Shown: in pieces, positions 37,724 to 46,356 of the stretch
Layout: each line of letters begins with the position of its first letter
Numbering within the stretch: position 1 is the first letter of the stretch
NCBI RefSeq assembly: GCF_001578705.1
Contig: NZ_KQ969038.1
Location: forward strand, 390,075-454,074
Reading direction: 5' to 3'
Length of the DNA: 64,000 bases
Source: Streptococcus oralis
GTDB taxonomy: Bacteria; Bacillota; Bacilli; Lactobacillales; Streptococcaceae
The notes under the pieces: model-generated
What the model saw: the letters and a program-made list of their open reading frames with translations, nothing else
Database searches by the model: none
Told to the model about the DNA's origin: nothing
Made by a program: the position numbers and the translations under genes

Positions 37724-40276
37724 ATGAAATCATTTTTTAAAACATATTGGACCTATTTTGTTTCTTTCATCATTCCTTTAGTAATTATGACCGGAGTATA
37801 CCTAACTCAAGGTATCTACTGGAATAGCGATACATCTCCACTATTAGGAGATGGTTTCCATCAATACGTTATTTTTGATGTGACTTTACGGAATATTCTA
37901 CATGGAAATGGTAGTTTGTTTTACACCTTTACAAGTGGCCTCGGACTAAATTTCTATGCTCTATCTAGTTATTACTTGGGTAGTTTTCTCTCGCCTCTGG
38001 TTTACTTTTTTAATCTGTCGAATATGCCAGATGCTGTTTATCTGACAACTCTTTTAAAATTTGGATTGATTGGTCTGTCAACCTACTTTAGTTTAAATAA
38101 ATTATTTCAATCTATCCCTCAGCCTTTAAAACTGGCCTTATCAACTTCCTATGCTTTAATGAGCTTCACTGTCAGTCAGTTAGAGATAAAAACCTGGTTA
38201 GATGTTTTCATCTTGATTCCTTTAATTATAACTGGCTTACACATGCTTATAACAGAAAAGAAGCGCCTACTATACTTTACAAGTCTGTCAATCTTGTTTA
38301 TTCAAAACTATTATTTTGGATATATGACAGCATTGTTTCTTATTTTTTGGTATCTCTGTCAAATTTCTTGGGACTTTAAAACTCGAAAATCATCTTTTCT
38401 TGATTTTGTTATTACCTCCTTTTTAGCAGGAATGGCTAGTTTGATCATGACTCTTCCTACATTGTTTGATTTACAAACTCATGGGGAGAAGTTAACTGCC
38501 ATCACAAAATTAAAGACAGACAGTAGCTGGTATCTGGATATTTTCGCAAAACAATTCATTGGATCTTTTGATACAACTAAGTATGGAGCTATACCAATGA
38601 TTTTTGTTGGATTGCTTCCTTTTATTTTAACCATTCTATTTTTCACAATAAAATCCATAAGGTTTCACGTGAAACTTACCTATGTAATTTTCTTTATTTT
38701 TTTAATATCAAGCTTTTACATAGAGGCACTTGATTTGTTTTGGCAAGGGATGCATACCCCAAATATGTTTTTGCATCGCTATGCTTGGATTTTTTCCACT
38801 CTGTTAATTTATACTGCAGCAGAAGTCTTAAATCGTCTGAAAGAACTGAAGCTCTGGAATCTATTTGTCTCACTTTTTCTTGTACTGACAGGGTTTTTGG
38901 CTACTGTATACTTTAAATCACATTATTCTTTTTTAACAGATTTGAATATCCTACTCACCCTTGAATTTCTCCTGGTTTATGCTCTTTTACTTCTTGCAGT
39001 CATTAGAAAATTTATCTCTGTAAATCTATTTGCAATTCTTTTGTCTTTATTTATAACAGCTGAGATAAGCTTAAATGCTTCATCTCAAATGGAAGGAATA
39101 GCTAAAGAATGGGCCTTTGCTTCTCGTAGCGCCTATAATAGAGATATCACTGCTATGGAATCCATTCTAAACCAAATTGACAATCCATTTACACGTACTG
39201 AAAAACTGCAAATTCAGACTGGGAATGACAGTATGAAATTTAACTACAATGGAATCTCTCAATTCTCATCTGTACGAAATCGTTCAGCTAGCACTAGTTT
39301 GGACAAACTTGGATTCAAATCTTCTGGAACCAACCTCAATCTCCGTTATGCAAATAATAGTCTTTTAGCAGATAGTTTATTTGGAATCCAGTACAATATT
39401 TCTGAAACTTCGCTTGATAAGTATGGCTTTCAAGAGATTTATCAAAAGGATCATTTAACCTTATATAAAAATCAACTCTCTTTACCCATTGCCTTTGCCA
39501 CTCAATCTATTTACACAGATGTAAACTTTAACAATCACACTCTAGATAATCAGGCTTTATTTATAAACCAGCTTGCTAATCTCAACTTGGATTACTTCTC
39601 CCAAATAGCATATGATAAAACAGATACTTCAGATGGTTTAACCAGCATCACAGGTTCTGCGAATGAAGATGCAAAGATTGATTATCAAATTGAGGTTCCT
39701 CAAAATAGTCAAGTCTATCTCTCTTTTTCAAATCTTCATTTTACAAACGATAAGCAAAAGAAAGTTGACATCATTGTCAATGGAGAAAAAAAGACTTTTA
39801 CAACTGACAATGCATTTAATTTCTTTAATTTGGGTTATACTGAAGAACAAAAAACTTTCGATATCAGTGTTAGTTTTCCTGGAAATTCTCAAGTATCATT
39901 TGAATCACCGACCTTCTATCGTTTAGATACTCAGGCTCTTACTGAAGCAATCCAAAAAATTAAAGAACAACCTGTAGAAGTATCCACCTCTAAAAATAAA
40001 GTCTTTGCTACATACGAAGTTAAACAAGATACCTCTATTTTCTTCACTATTCCTTATGACAAAGGTTGGTCTGCATACCAAGATGGGAAAAAACTTGAAA
40101 TCAAGCAGGCTCAGACTGGTTTTATGAAAGTTGATGTTCCAAAAGGAAAAGGCACCATTACACTTTCCTTTATCCCCAATGGTTTTGTTATTGGAGCAGC
40201 CTGCTCACTAACTGCCCTTCTTCTTTTTGGGATCTATAATCACAGACGAAATTTATCTAAGACAGAAAAAGATTGA
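37724..40276 (+). CDS. YfhO family multi-spanning membrane protein (GT-C-like)
   Basis: 850 residues. A first membrane helix (14-33) is followed by an extracellular loop with conserved GDGFHQYVIFD, then about ten more helices up to residue 450, a large outer domain (about 460-820) and a final C-terminal helix (about 826-845). This is the YfhO/DUF family, with a GT-C glycosyltransferase layout; the D-rich first loop would hold the catalytic acid. Members glycosylate teichoic acids in B. subtilis. The acceptor here is unknown. GAGG precedes the ATG. Contains a parS site. Confidence 0.85.
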   Translation: MKSFFKTYWTYFVSFIIPLVIMTGVYLTQGIYWNSDTSPLLGDGFHQYVIFDVTLRNILHGNGSLFYTFTSGLGLNFYALSSYYLGSFLSPLVYFFNLSNMPDAVYLTTLLKFGLIGLSTYFSLNKLFQSIPQPLKLALSTSYALMSFTVSQLEIKTWLDVFILIPLIITGLHMLITEKKRLLYFTSLSILFIQNYYFGYMTALFLIFWYLCQISWDFKTRKSSFLDFVITSFLAGMASLIMTLPTLFDLQTHGEKLTAITKLKTDSSWYLDIFAKQFIGSFDTTKYGAIPMIFVGLLPFILTILFFTIKSIRFHVKLTYVIFFIFLISSFYIEALDLFWQGMHTPNMFLHRYAWIFSTLLIYTAAEVLNRLKELKLWNLFVSLFLVLTGFLATVYFKSHYSFLTDLNILLTLEFLLVYALLLLAVIRKFISVNLFAILLSLFITAEISLNASSQMEGIAKEWAFASRSAYNRDITAMESILNQIDNPFTRTEKLQIQTGNDSMKFNYNGISQFSSVRNRSASTSLDKLGFKSSGTNLNLRYANNSLLADSLFGIQYNISETSLDKYGFQEIYQKDHLTLYKNQLSLPIAFATQSIYTDVNFNNHTLDNQALFINQLANLNLDYFSQIAYDKTDTSDGLTSITGSANEDAKIDYQIEVPQNSQVYLSFSNLHFTNDKQKKVDIIVNGEKKTFTTDNAFNFFNLGYTEEQKTFDISVSFPGNSQVSFESPTFYRLDTQALTEAIQKIKEQPVEVSTSKNKVFATYEVKQDTSIFFTIPYDKGWSAYQDGKKLEIKQAQTGFMKVDVPKGKGTITLSFIPNGFVIGAACSLTALLLFGIYNHRRNLSKTEKD
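38662..38675. promoter_or_regulatory. parS site within the yfhO-like gene
   Basis: GTTTCACGTGAAAC, perfect 14-base core, flanked by G and T. About 10.6 kb left of dnaA. Confidence 0.93.
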
Positions 40277-40299
40277 CCAATTCCTTGGCCAATCTTTTT
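40266..40299. terminator. Convergent terminator yfhO-like/yhgE
   Basis: GATTGaCCAA, loop TTCC, TTGGcCAATC, with A-run before and T-run after. It overlaps both stop codons, so it is compact and works in both directions. Confidence 0.82.
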
Positions 40300-42940
40300 A
40301 ATCTTCTTCCATTTTCTTAGGTTGATAAGCTAGCATACCTAAAGCAGTAAAGAAAGCTAGAGTTATAATAAGGAAAATCACTTGATGATGAATATTTCCT
40401 GTCATAGAGATTGTTTGTCGTAAGCCTGATACAGAATAACTCATTGGTAACCAAGGATTGACACCTTTGAAGAAATCATTTGTCAAAGCAAGGGGATAGG
40501 TCCCTGCACTTGATGCTAACTGTAATAAAAGTAAAATAAGAGAGAAGAAAGCTCCAATACGGCTATTCCAAGTTGTTAAAGCTGTCACCATAGACATGAA
40601 AGCTAAACTTGTGATTATAATTAGAATCAAAGTCCTCATCTCATGGTTCGCAGTCAATCCAATAAGATGGACACCTCCATAAACTAAAACACCTGCTAAG
40701 ACAGCTATAATACCATTTATTTCAGAGCGAGACTTCAACCAAGCCCAACGACTCTCTGGATGACGTCCAGAAGGCAACTTAGCAAAAATCATATTGGTAG
40801 ATATAGCAGCAACAAAAAGAGCAACTGATATCATATAAGGAGCCATAGCAATCCCATTTACAGGAACTTGGTCATTATCTGTTTTTGAGAGAAGTAGAGG
40901 TTCAGATAATGTTTCTGCATTTTTAGATTCTGTTGAAGCTGATTTGAGTTGATTATTAGCATTGCCTAATCCTTGTCCTAATGAATCAACTCCCGTCTGT
41001 AAATCTTCAAGACTAGAGGTTAAGGTTGTTCCACCTTCTGCTAATTTTCCAGCACCATCTGCCAATTTATTAGCTCCATTCTCTAATTGAGAAGCACCTG
41101 AAAGTAACTGACTGGATTTGTCTGCTAATTGCCCAGATCCGGATTGTAATTTATCAACTCCTGCTATCAATTCTTGACTCTTTTGATTCAATTGATTGGA
41201 GCCAGTTGATAATTTTTCAATGCCAGATACTAATTCTGGAGTTTTTTCAACTAATTGACCAACTCCTGCTGTCAAGCTAGACGATTTTTGTGTCAAGGTA
41301 TTTGAGCCTGAAACTAGTTGATCCAAACTACCTGTCAAGGTGGAGTTTTTTTCACTTAGTTGACTTGCGCCCTGAGAAACTTTATCAACACCTGCAGTAT
41401 ATGCATTTACACCTGATGTAATCGACTGACTAGCAGGAACTAATTTACTCGTCACTGCTCCCTGTATTTCTGTTAATCCACTTGACAATCCTGTCAAAGA
41501 AGTAGAAGCAATAGGTAATACTTGATTGGCTTGATTTTTTAATGTCGAAAGATTTGAAGATTGATTTTGTAAGTTTTCTAAACTTCCCTGTAAACCTTGT
41601 ACTAAAGCTATAATTGACTGAGCCGATTGAATACTATCAGTCGAATTTTGAGATACAGAAGCGCTTATCTCAGCTTGTTGCTCACTTGTCAATGATTGAT
41701 AAGCTGCTGTCGATTGAATATTTGCTAATGTAGCTGCTTTTTCAGACTGAGCACTTACTAGCATTTGATTAGAAAGAGATACTATACTTGATAAAACAGA
41801 ATCTAATTGTTTTGTATCTCCAACATCAATATTTTGAATAGCTTGATTTAACTGATTCAGACCAGAAGATAATTGAGCAATTTGATCTTTTTGCTCAGAC
41901 GAAGCATCTAACTTGCTAGAAAGTTGTTGAATCCCTTCACTTAATTGCTCCACACCCATTCGAAGTGTAGCTGATTGACTAGATAACTGATTCGCACCTG
42001 TTGCAAGATTTCCCACTCCATTTGTATAGGCACTAACACCAGATGAAAATTGATTAAGACCAGTATTGAGCTGAGAAACACCGCCAGTATAGGCCTCTAC
42101 ACCAGTATATAACTGATTGATTCCTCCTACTAATTCAGGACTTTTAGAAGCTAATTGACCTAATCCGCTATCTAATTTACTTACTGCACCAGTATATGTA
42201 ACTAAACCACTATTAAAAGTCCCTAAGCCAAGATGAAGTTGTTCAACACCAGAAACATAAGCAGATAATCCTTTGGTAAACTGCTCCGTTCCATTTGAAA
42301 ATGTTAAACTTGAATCTGCTAAAGAGTGTAGGTTAGTAGTCAATGTTTGACTTCCTGTCACTAACTGATTCGCTCCATCAGTTAATTTTTCACTACCAGA
42401 AGCTGCTTGACTCATACCATCCTTTAATTCGACCATCTTGTTAAATAAAGCTTTAGTATAGGTCTCAGTTACATTTGTAGAAACATTCTGCTTCAATTGT
42501 GTCATCGCAGAATCGCTCATCTTGCTAGCAATAAAACTATGACCACTTGAAGTCTGATAATCGATTTGCATTTGCTCTGGATGATTCGTTAAAATAGAAG
42601 CTGCTTTTTCAGATAAATCACTTGGTAAAGTCACTACCATATAGTAATTGCCATCTTCCAATCCCTTCTTTCCTTCATCTTCATCTACGAAATGAAAATC
42701 TAAGCTTTTATTTTCTTTTAAATTGGACACCATGTCTTCACCTATTGTCATTGTCTGTCCATTATAAGAAGCTTCCTTATCTTTATTGACAACTGCCACA
42801 GGTAGCTCTGATAATTTCCCATACGGATCCCACATAGATGATAAAAATATGATGTTGTATAGAGCTGGGATGAGAGAAATCCCTATCATTACAATGATAA
42901 AGGTCGGTTTTTTAAATATTGCTTTCCATTCTTTAAACAT
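40298..42940 (-). CDS. yhgE: YhgE/Pip family membrane protein
   Basis: 880 residues from the ATG at 42940, with AGGAGAAA before it; the ATG at 42961 lies within the operator. N-terminal membrane helix (about 11-33), then a long extracellular stretch (about 35-610) built from repeats of the G-x-x-Q-L-x-x-G type (for example GVEQLHLGLGTFNSGL), and five or six C-terminal helices (about 700-875) in an ABC-2-like layout. Pip of lactococci is a phage receptor; in other bacteria the family is linked to secretion and export. The adjacent divergent TetR regulator likely controls it. Confidence 0.9.
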   Translation of the reverse strand: MFKEWKAIFKKPTFIIVMIGISLIPALYNIIFLSSMWDPYGKLSELPVAVVNKDKEASYNGQTMTIGEDMVSNLKENKSLDFHFVDEDEGKKGLEDGNYYMVVTLPSDLSEKAASILTNHPEQMQIDYQTSSGHSFIASKMSDSAMTQLKQNVSTNVTETYTKALFNKMVELKDGMSQAASGSEKLTDGANQLVTGSQTLTTNLHSLADSSLTFSNGTEQFTKGLSAYVSGVEQLHLGLGTFNSGLVTYTGAVSKLDSGLGQLASKSPELVGGINQLYTGVEAYTGGVSQLNTGLNQFSSGVSAYTNGVGNLATGANQLSSQSATLRMGVEQLSEGIQQLSSKLDASSEQKDQIAQLSSGLNQLNQAIQNIDVGDTKQLDSVLSSIVSLSNQMLVSAQSEKAATLANIQSTAAYQSLTSEQQAEISASVSQNSTDSIQSAQSIIALVQGLQGSLENLQNQSSNLSTLKNQANQVLPIASTSLTGLSSGLTEIQGAVTSKLVPASQSITSGVNAYTAGVDKVSQGASQLSEKNSTLTGSLDQLVSGSNTLTQKSSSLTAGVGQLVEKTPELVSGIEKLSTGSNQLNQKSQELIAGVDKLQSGSGQLADKSSQLLSGASQLENGANKLADGAGKLAEGGTTLTSSLEDLQTGVDSLGQGLGNANNQLKSASTESKNAETLSEPLLLSKTDNDQVPVNGIAMAPYMISVALFVAAISTNMIFAKLPSGRHPESRWAWLKSRSEINGIIAVLAGVLVYGGVHLIGLTANHEMRTLILIIITSLAFMSMVTALTTWNSRIGAFFSLILLLLQLASSAGTYPLALTNDFFKGVNPWLPMSYSVSGLRQTISMTGNIHHQVIFLIITLAFFTALGMLAYQPKKMEED

Positions 42941-42954
42941 ATTTTCTCCTTTTT

Positions 42955-42969
42955 TAAACATATTGTCTA
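42955..42969. promoter_or_regulatory. Putative TetR operator, copy 1 (yhgE side)
   Basis: TAAACATATTGTCTA, an imperfect palindrome identical to copy 2 in 13 of 15 positions. It lies just upstream of the yhgE ribosome site. Confidence 0.7.
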
Positions 42970-43032
42970 AAATTTTGATATAATAGATTATACATCAAAA
43001 AATCAAAATTACAAGGTGGAAAATCATTTTTT

Positions 43033-43047
43033 TAGACATATCGTCTA
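43033..43047. promoter_or_regulatory. Putative TetR operator, copy 2 (tetR side)
   Basis: TAGACATATCGTCTA, arms TAGAC/GTCTA around ATATC. It lies 22 bases upstream of the regulator ATG. With copy 1 it frames the divergent promoters, including a TATAAT near 42980. Confidence 0.72.
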
Positions 43048-43069
43048 TTTTTGTATACAAGGAGGAATT

Positions 43070-43612
43070 ATGAAAGAAAGTAATAAACGTTTAAAAACAA
43101 AGCGAATTATCGAAAATGCCATGGTTCAATTATTGATGGACCACCCCTTTGATCAAATTTCTACTGTCAAGCTAGCAGAAAAAGCCGAAATCAGTCGTTC
43201 CAGCTTTTACACTCACTACAAGGATAAGTATGATATGATTGAACATTACCAAAGTAAGCTCTTTCATACCTTTGAGTATATTTTCCAAAAACATGCCCAT
43301 CATAAAAGAGATGCTATTTTAGAAGTATTTGAATATTTAGAGTCTGAACCACTCTTGGCTGCACTCTTATCTGAAAATGGGACAAAAGAAATTCAAAATT
43401 TCTTGAGAAATAAACTGCATATTATGCTTAGCACTGATCTTCAGAAACGTTTTATGCAACTACAACTAAATCCAATTGAACTCGAATATAGTAGCATTTA
43501 TCTAACAAATGCCCTATTTGGTGTTTGCCAGACTTGGATTGCCCATGGAAAAAAAGAAAGTCCGCAAGAAATGACAGACTTCCTTATGAAAATGTTAGGT
43601 GATGTCAACTAA
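43070..43612 (+). CDS. TetR/AcrR family regulator
   Basis: 180 residues from the ATG at 43070 (AAGGAGG before it); the longer frame from 43016 crosses the operator. N-terminal helix-turn-helix (KRIIENAMVQLLMDHPFDQISTVKLAEKAEISRSSFYTHYKDK) fits the family, and the C-terminal domain is ligand-binding and of the TetR_C_7 type (LTNALFGVCQTWI). Divergent from yhgE with two shared operator copies, so it likely represses yhgE and itself. Confidence 0.9.
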   Translation: MKESNKRLKTKRIIENAMVQLLMDHPFDQISTVKLAEKAEISRSSFYTHYKDKYDMIEHYQSKLFHTFEYIFQKHAHHKRDAILEVFEYLESEPLLAALLSENGTKEIQNFLRNKLHIMLSTDLQKRFMQLQLNPIELEYSSIYLTNALFGVCQTWIAHGKKESPQEMTDFLMKMLGDVN

Positions 43613-43640
43613 AAAAGAACACCGGGTAGTGTTCTTTTTA
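43611..43640. terminator. Bidirectional terminator tetR/tRNA-Asn
   Basis: AAAAAGAACAC, CGGGTA loop region, GTGTTCTTTTT. It ends tetR (+) and the tRNA-Glu-tRNA-Asn transcript (-), overlapping the tetR stop. Confidence 0.87.
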
Positions 43641-43645
43641 TCTGA

Positions 43646-43719
43646 CTCCGCCAGTAGGACTCGAACCTACGACATCATGATTAACAGTCATGCGCTACTA
43701 CCAACTGAGCTATGGCGGA
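43646..43719 (-). tRNA. tRNA-Asn (GTT)
   Basis: 74 bases. Acceptor TCCGCCA/TGGCGGA, D-arm AGCTCAGTTGGTAG, anticodon GTT (43683-43685) in the loop ACTGTTAAT, T-arm GGTTCGAGTCC. CCA is not encoded. Confidence 0.97.
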
Positions 43720-43724
43720 TAAAA

Positions 43725-43796
43725 TAGTCCGTACGGGATTCGAACCCGTGTTACCGCCGTGAAAAGGCGGTGTCTTAACCCCTTGACCAACGGACC
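43725..43796 (-). tRNA. tRNA-Glu (TTC)
   Basis: 72 bases. Acceptor GGTCCGT/ACGGACT, anticodon TTC (43761-43763) in the CCGCC/GGCGG stem, T-arm GGTTCGAATCC. CCA is not encoded. Precedes tRNA-Asn by 5 bases on the same transcript. Confidence 0.97.
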
Positions 43797-43819
43797 ATCT
43801 ATCTGTAGCAGATATAACC

Positions 43820-43847
43820 ATTATATCAATTTCTTACTGATTGTCAA
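43820..43847 (-). promoter_or_regulatory. tRNA-Glu/tRNA-Asn promoter
   Basis: Minus strand TTGACA (43842-43847), 16-base spacer, TATAAT (43820-43825): both hexamers are perfect. The -35 begins directly after the comE stop codon. Confidence 0.9.
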
Positions 43848-44600
43848 TCACTTTTTAGATTTTTTCTCTAGAATATCTTTTAGTTTACGAACTTTCAAAC
43901 GAGTGATGGGACAGCGATGATCTTCATAAAAGACAACTTCTAGATTCTTTCGATCAATTTCTCTAACATTTCCAATATTGATTAGGAAAGATTTATGAGG
44001 AGAATAAAATCGCTGGGTATGTTTGTCCTTTTCCTGAATATCTGTCATGGTTCCATAGAACTCTTTGGCAAAATTCTTACCAATAATCCGCAACTTATGA
44101 GAAACACCTGTTGTTTCGATATACAAAATATCATGGTAAGGGATTTTCAAATCATTTCCCTTATAGTTGTAATCAAAATAGTCTACAACATCTTCGTTTT
44201 CAAGCAGCATACTCTTAGTGTAAAAAATACTCTGCTCGATACGTTTTTTGAACAATTCATCATTGATGTCTTTGTCTACAAAATCTAGAGCTGATACCTG
44301 GTATTTGTACGTTAAGGTAGCAAATTCAGATCGACTGGTAATAAAAACAATAATAGCATAAGGATTGTGATGACGGATAAACTGAGCCACTTCAAATCCC
44401 TTTTTCTCAATCCCGTGAATATCGATATCTAGGAAATAAAGCTGATTTACTTCATCATTTTCGATATATTCCTTAAACTCACGAACTTTTCCTGTTGTCT
44501 TGTAAGAAATAGGAATATTTGATTCCTCAGAGATTTCATTCAATATTCTCTCAAGTCTCACTTGATGCTCAATAACATCTTCTAAAATTAGTACTTTCAT
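43848..44600 (-). CDS. comE: ComE, competence response regulator
   Basis: Activator of early competence genes, 250 residues. Receiver domain with phospho-acceptor D58 (LYFLDID) and a C-terminal LytTR DNA-binding domain (about 145-245; RFYSPHKSFLINIGNVREID). ATG overlaps the comD stop by 4 bases. ComE binding boxes are seen before comC and comX in this window. Confidence 0.97.
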   Translation of the reverse strand: MKVLILEDVIEHQVRLERILNEISEESNIPISYKTTGKVREFKEYIENDEVNQLYFLDIDIHGIEKKGFEVAQFIRHHNPYAIIVFITSRSEFATLTYKYQVSALDFVDKDINDELFKKRIEQSIFYTKSMLLENEDVVDYFDYNYKGNDLKIPYHDILYIETTGVSHKLRIIGKNFAKEFYGTMTDIQEKDKHTQRFYSPHKSFLINIGNVREIDRKNLEVVFYEDHRCPITRLKVRKLKDILEKKSKK

Positions 44601-45934
44601 TCAAATTCCCTCTTAAATCTAATAATTTGTCTAAATGTGTTGTCTTCCATCTCTGTTTCCAAAATAATGTTGTCATACTTATCTAAAATCTCTTTGACAT
44701 TATTAAGCCCTAGACCTCTATTTCTTCCCTTGGTAGAGAAACCTAAGGCAAATAAGTCCTCTGAAGGTGTCATAGTGATTTTACATGAATTCTGGATGAC
44801 TATAACTGTCTCAAAATCCATTTTAATGACTGCAACTTCCATTTGTTTCAAATAACTATCCGCAGCACCTTCAACAGCATTATTTAATAGAATACTCATG
44901 ATGCGAACAAGATCAAGTAAATCCATTGACAATCTAGTAATAACATCTTTTACTTCCAATGTAAACTCTACATCATTATTTCGTGCATATACAATTGATT
45001 GAGCAATCACACTTCGTAAAGCTGAGTCCTCTATACTGTTTAAATCAAAGTAAGTATACTTTTCTGACCTCAATTTTTGATTTGCTTTTACTAAGACTTC
45101 ATTGTAAACCCTGTTAATTTCTTGTAAATCTCCACTGTCAATCGCCATTTGCATGCTGACAAGCATTCCTGCATAGTCATGACGAAAACCTCGAATTTCA
45201 TTATACAAGCCCACAATTTCATCTGTATAATTCTGTAAATATTTTTGTTCAAATTTCTTTTGTTTTAGAGCAATCTCTTTTTCAACTTGAACTTTATGAG
45301 AGTTCATTGCAAAGAAGCACAATAACATACATATAAAAATAATTGCTGCTAAAATACTCCCAAAGCTATTTAAATGAGGAAAAGTACTAACAATATCTGA
45401 AATAAACAGTACAATATGTAAAGTGAAGAAAGCAACTATAACTTTTTTTAAAAAAGGATAGAGATAATCTTTGTCAAAATATTTAAGTTCTAGATTAAAA
45501 TAGGTAATAATTTTGTCTATTACAAGATAGGTAATTAAATTAATTATGAAAAAGAATAATCTTTCATGTTGTTCTACAAGTAAGTCACCTGTAATAGATG
45601 ATATAGTAACGGAAAAAAAAGTATGAGCACTTTGATACAATAGTGAAAATATTAAACTTAAAAATATATTTTTTGAGGAATCATACTTTTTAATAAATTT
45701 AAAATAGCAATAGAATAGAATTGGATAAAAATTCTTTAAAGTATAATGTAAAATCAGTATTAATTTATCAGAATCTATAAAAGAGAATATAAAAGCATAA
45801 ATTAATTGAAATATAAAGAATATAAAACCAAAAATATATCTTTCTTTTTTAGAAATTTCACAAATTCGACTATAAATTTTACTGATTATAACACAAGTTA
45901 AGAATGCATCTAATATTCCTACCATAATATCCAT
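44597..45934 (-). CDS. comD: ComD, CSP receptor histidine kinase
   Basis: Membrane sensor for the competence peptide, 445 residues. Six or seven N-terminal membrane helices (about 1-215) form the CSP-binding part, followed by the HPK10-type kinase core: H-box FRHDYAGML (phospho-His), N-box ILLNNAVEGAADS and G-box GLGLNNVKEILD. It starts 11 bases after comC. The N-terminal region should co-vary with the CSP type. Confidence 0.96.
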   Translation of the reverse strand: MDIMVGILDAFLTCVIISKIYSRICEISKKERYIFGFIFFIFQLIYAFIFSFIDSDKLILILHYTLKNFYPILFYCYFKFIKKYDSSKNIFLSLIFSLLYQSAHTFFSVTISSITGDLLVEQHERLFFFIINLITYLVIDKIITYFNLELKYFDKDYLYPFLKKVIVAFFTLHIVLFISDIVSTFPHLNSFGSILAAIIFICMLLCFFAMNSHKVQVEKEIALKQKKFEQKYLQNYTDEIVGLYNEIRGFRHDYAGMLVSMQMAIDSGDLQEINRVYNEVLVKANQKLRSEKYTYFDLNSIEDSALRSVIAQSIVYARNNDVEFTLEVKDVITRLSMDLLDLVRIMSILLNNAVEGAADSYLKQMEVAVIKMDFETVIVIQNSCKITMTPSEDLFALGFSTKGRNRGLGLNNVKEILDKYDNIILETEMEDNTFRQIIRFKREFE

Positions 45935-45945
45935 TTTCTACTCCT

Positions 45946-46074
45946 TTATTTTCTCCTAAAAATAGGAATTTGCTTGAAAAGATCCATTAATCCTCTTTTA
46001 TCTCCACCCCGAATCTCCTGCAATTCTGCCTCTGTTACTTCTTTAAATTGTTCCAATTTAACTGTGTTTTTCAT
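45946..46074 (-). CDS. comC: ComC, competence-stimulating peptide precursor
   Basis: 42 codons, too short for ordinary ORF calling. The leader MKNTVKLEQFKEVTEAELQE ends in the Gly-Gly site (IRGG, residues 21-24) cleaved by ComAB-type transporters. The predicted mature CSP is 18 residues, DKRGLMDLFKQIPIFRRK: acidic first residue, Arg at position 3, hydrophobic middle and basic tail, exactly the known CSP pattern. AGGAG precedes the ATG. It is first in comCDE, behind a ComE box. The mature sequence is neither pneumococcal CSP-1 nor CSP-2. Confidence 0.96.
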   Translation of the reverse strand: MKNTVKLEQFKEVTEAELQEIRGGDKRGLMDLFKQIPIFRRK

Positions 46075-46121
46075 AATAAAATCTCCTGTATTGTTTTTCT
46101 TGTAAATTAACTTACAAACCT

Positions 46122-46188
46122 ATTATACAAAATGAAAATTATTTAAGAAAAATTTCTTCTCAACTGCACTGTTTTGTACCTGAAATGC
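46122..46188 (-). promoter_or_regulatory. comCDE promoter with ComE direct repeat
   Basis: Minus strand GCATTTCAG, 12 bases, GCAGTTGAG (46188 to 46159), the ComE box. A -10 TATAAT lies at 46122-46127, 31 bases downstream of the box, with no -35, as expected for a ComE-activated promoter. Confidence 0.92.
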
Positions 46189-46199
46189 ACTTTTTTAAG

Positions 46200-46229
46200 A
46201 AAAAAGCTGGGAGTAATCCCAGCTTTTTC
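46200..46229 (-). terminator. tRNA-Arg terminator upstream of comCDE
   Basis: AAAAAGCTGGGA, loop GTAA, TCCCAGCTTTTT. It ends the tRNA-Arg transcript 12 bases before the ComE box. Leakage through it would feed into comCDE. Confidence 0.88.
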
Positions 46230-46239
46230 TCTAATGTAC

Positions 46240-46313
46240 TGATCCCAGCAGGATTCGAACCTGCGACCGTTCGCTTAGAAGGCGAATGCTCTATCCAGCT
46301 GAGCTATGAGACC
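46240..46313 (-). tRNA. tRNA-Arg (TCT)
   Basis: 74 bases. Acceptor GGTCTCA/TGGGATC (two G-U pairs), D-arm AGCTCAGCTGGATAG, anticodon TCT in CCTTCTAAG, T-arm GGTTCGAATCC. CCA is not encoded. It is adjacent to comC, as in pneumococcus. Confidence 0.97.
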
Positions 46314-46356
46314 TAACATGACCATTCTATCAAAAAATAAGAGGTAAGTCAATCTT

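Noticed and set aside
42961-43069. Upstream start codons for yhgE (42961) and the TetR gene (43016)
   Set aside because: Both would place coding sequence through the palindromic operators, and the internal ATGs have better ribosome sites.
46200-46229. Hairpin as part of comC mRNA
   Set aside because: It is upstream of the ComE box and so not in the ComE-driven transcript; it fits a tRNA-Arg terminator.
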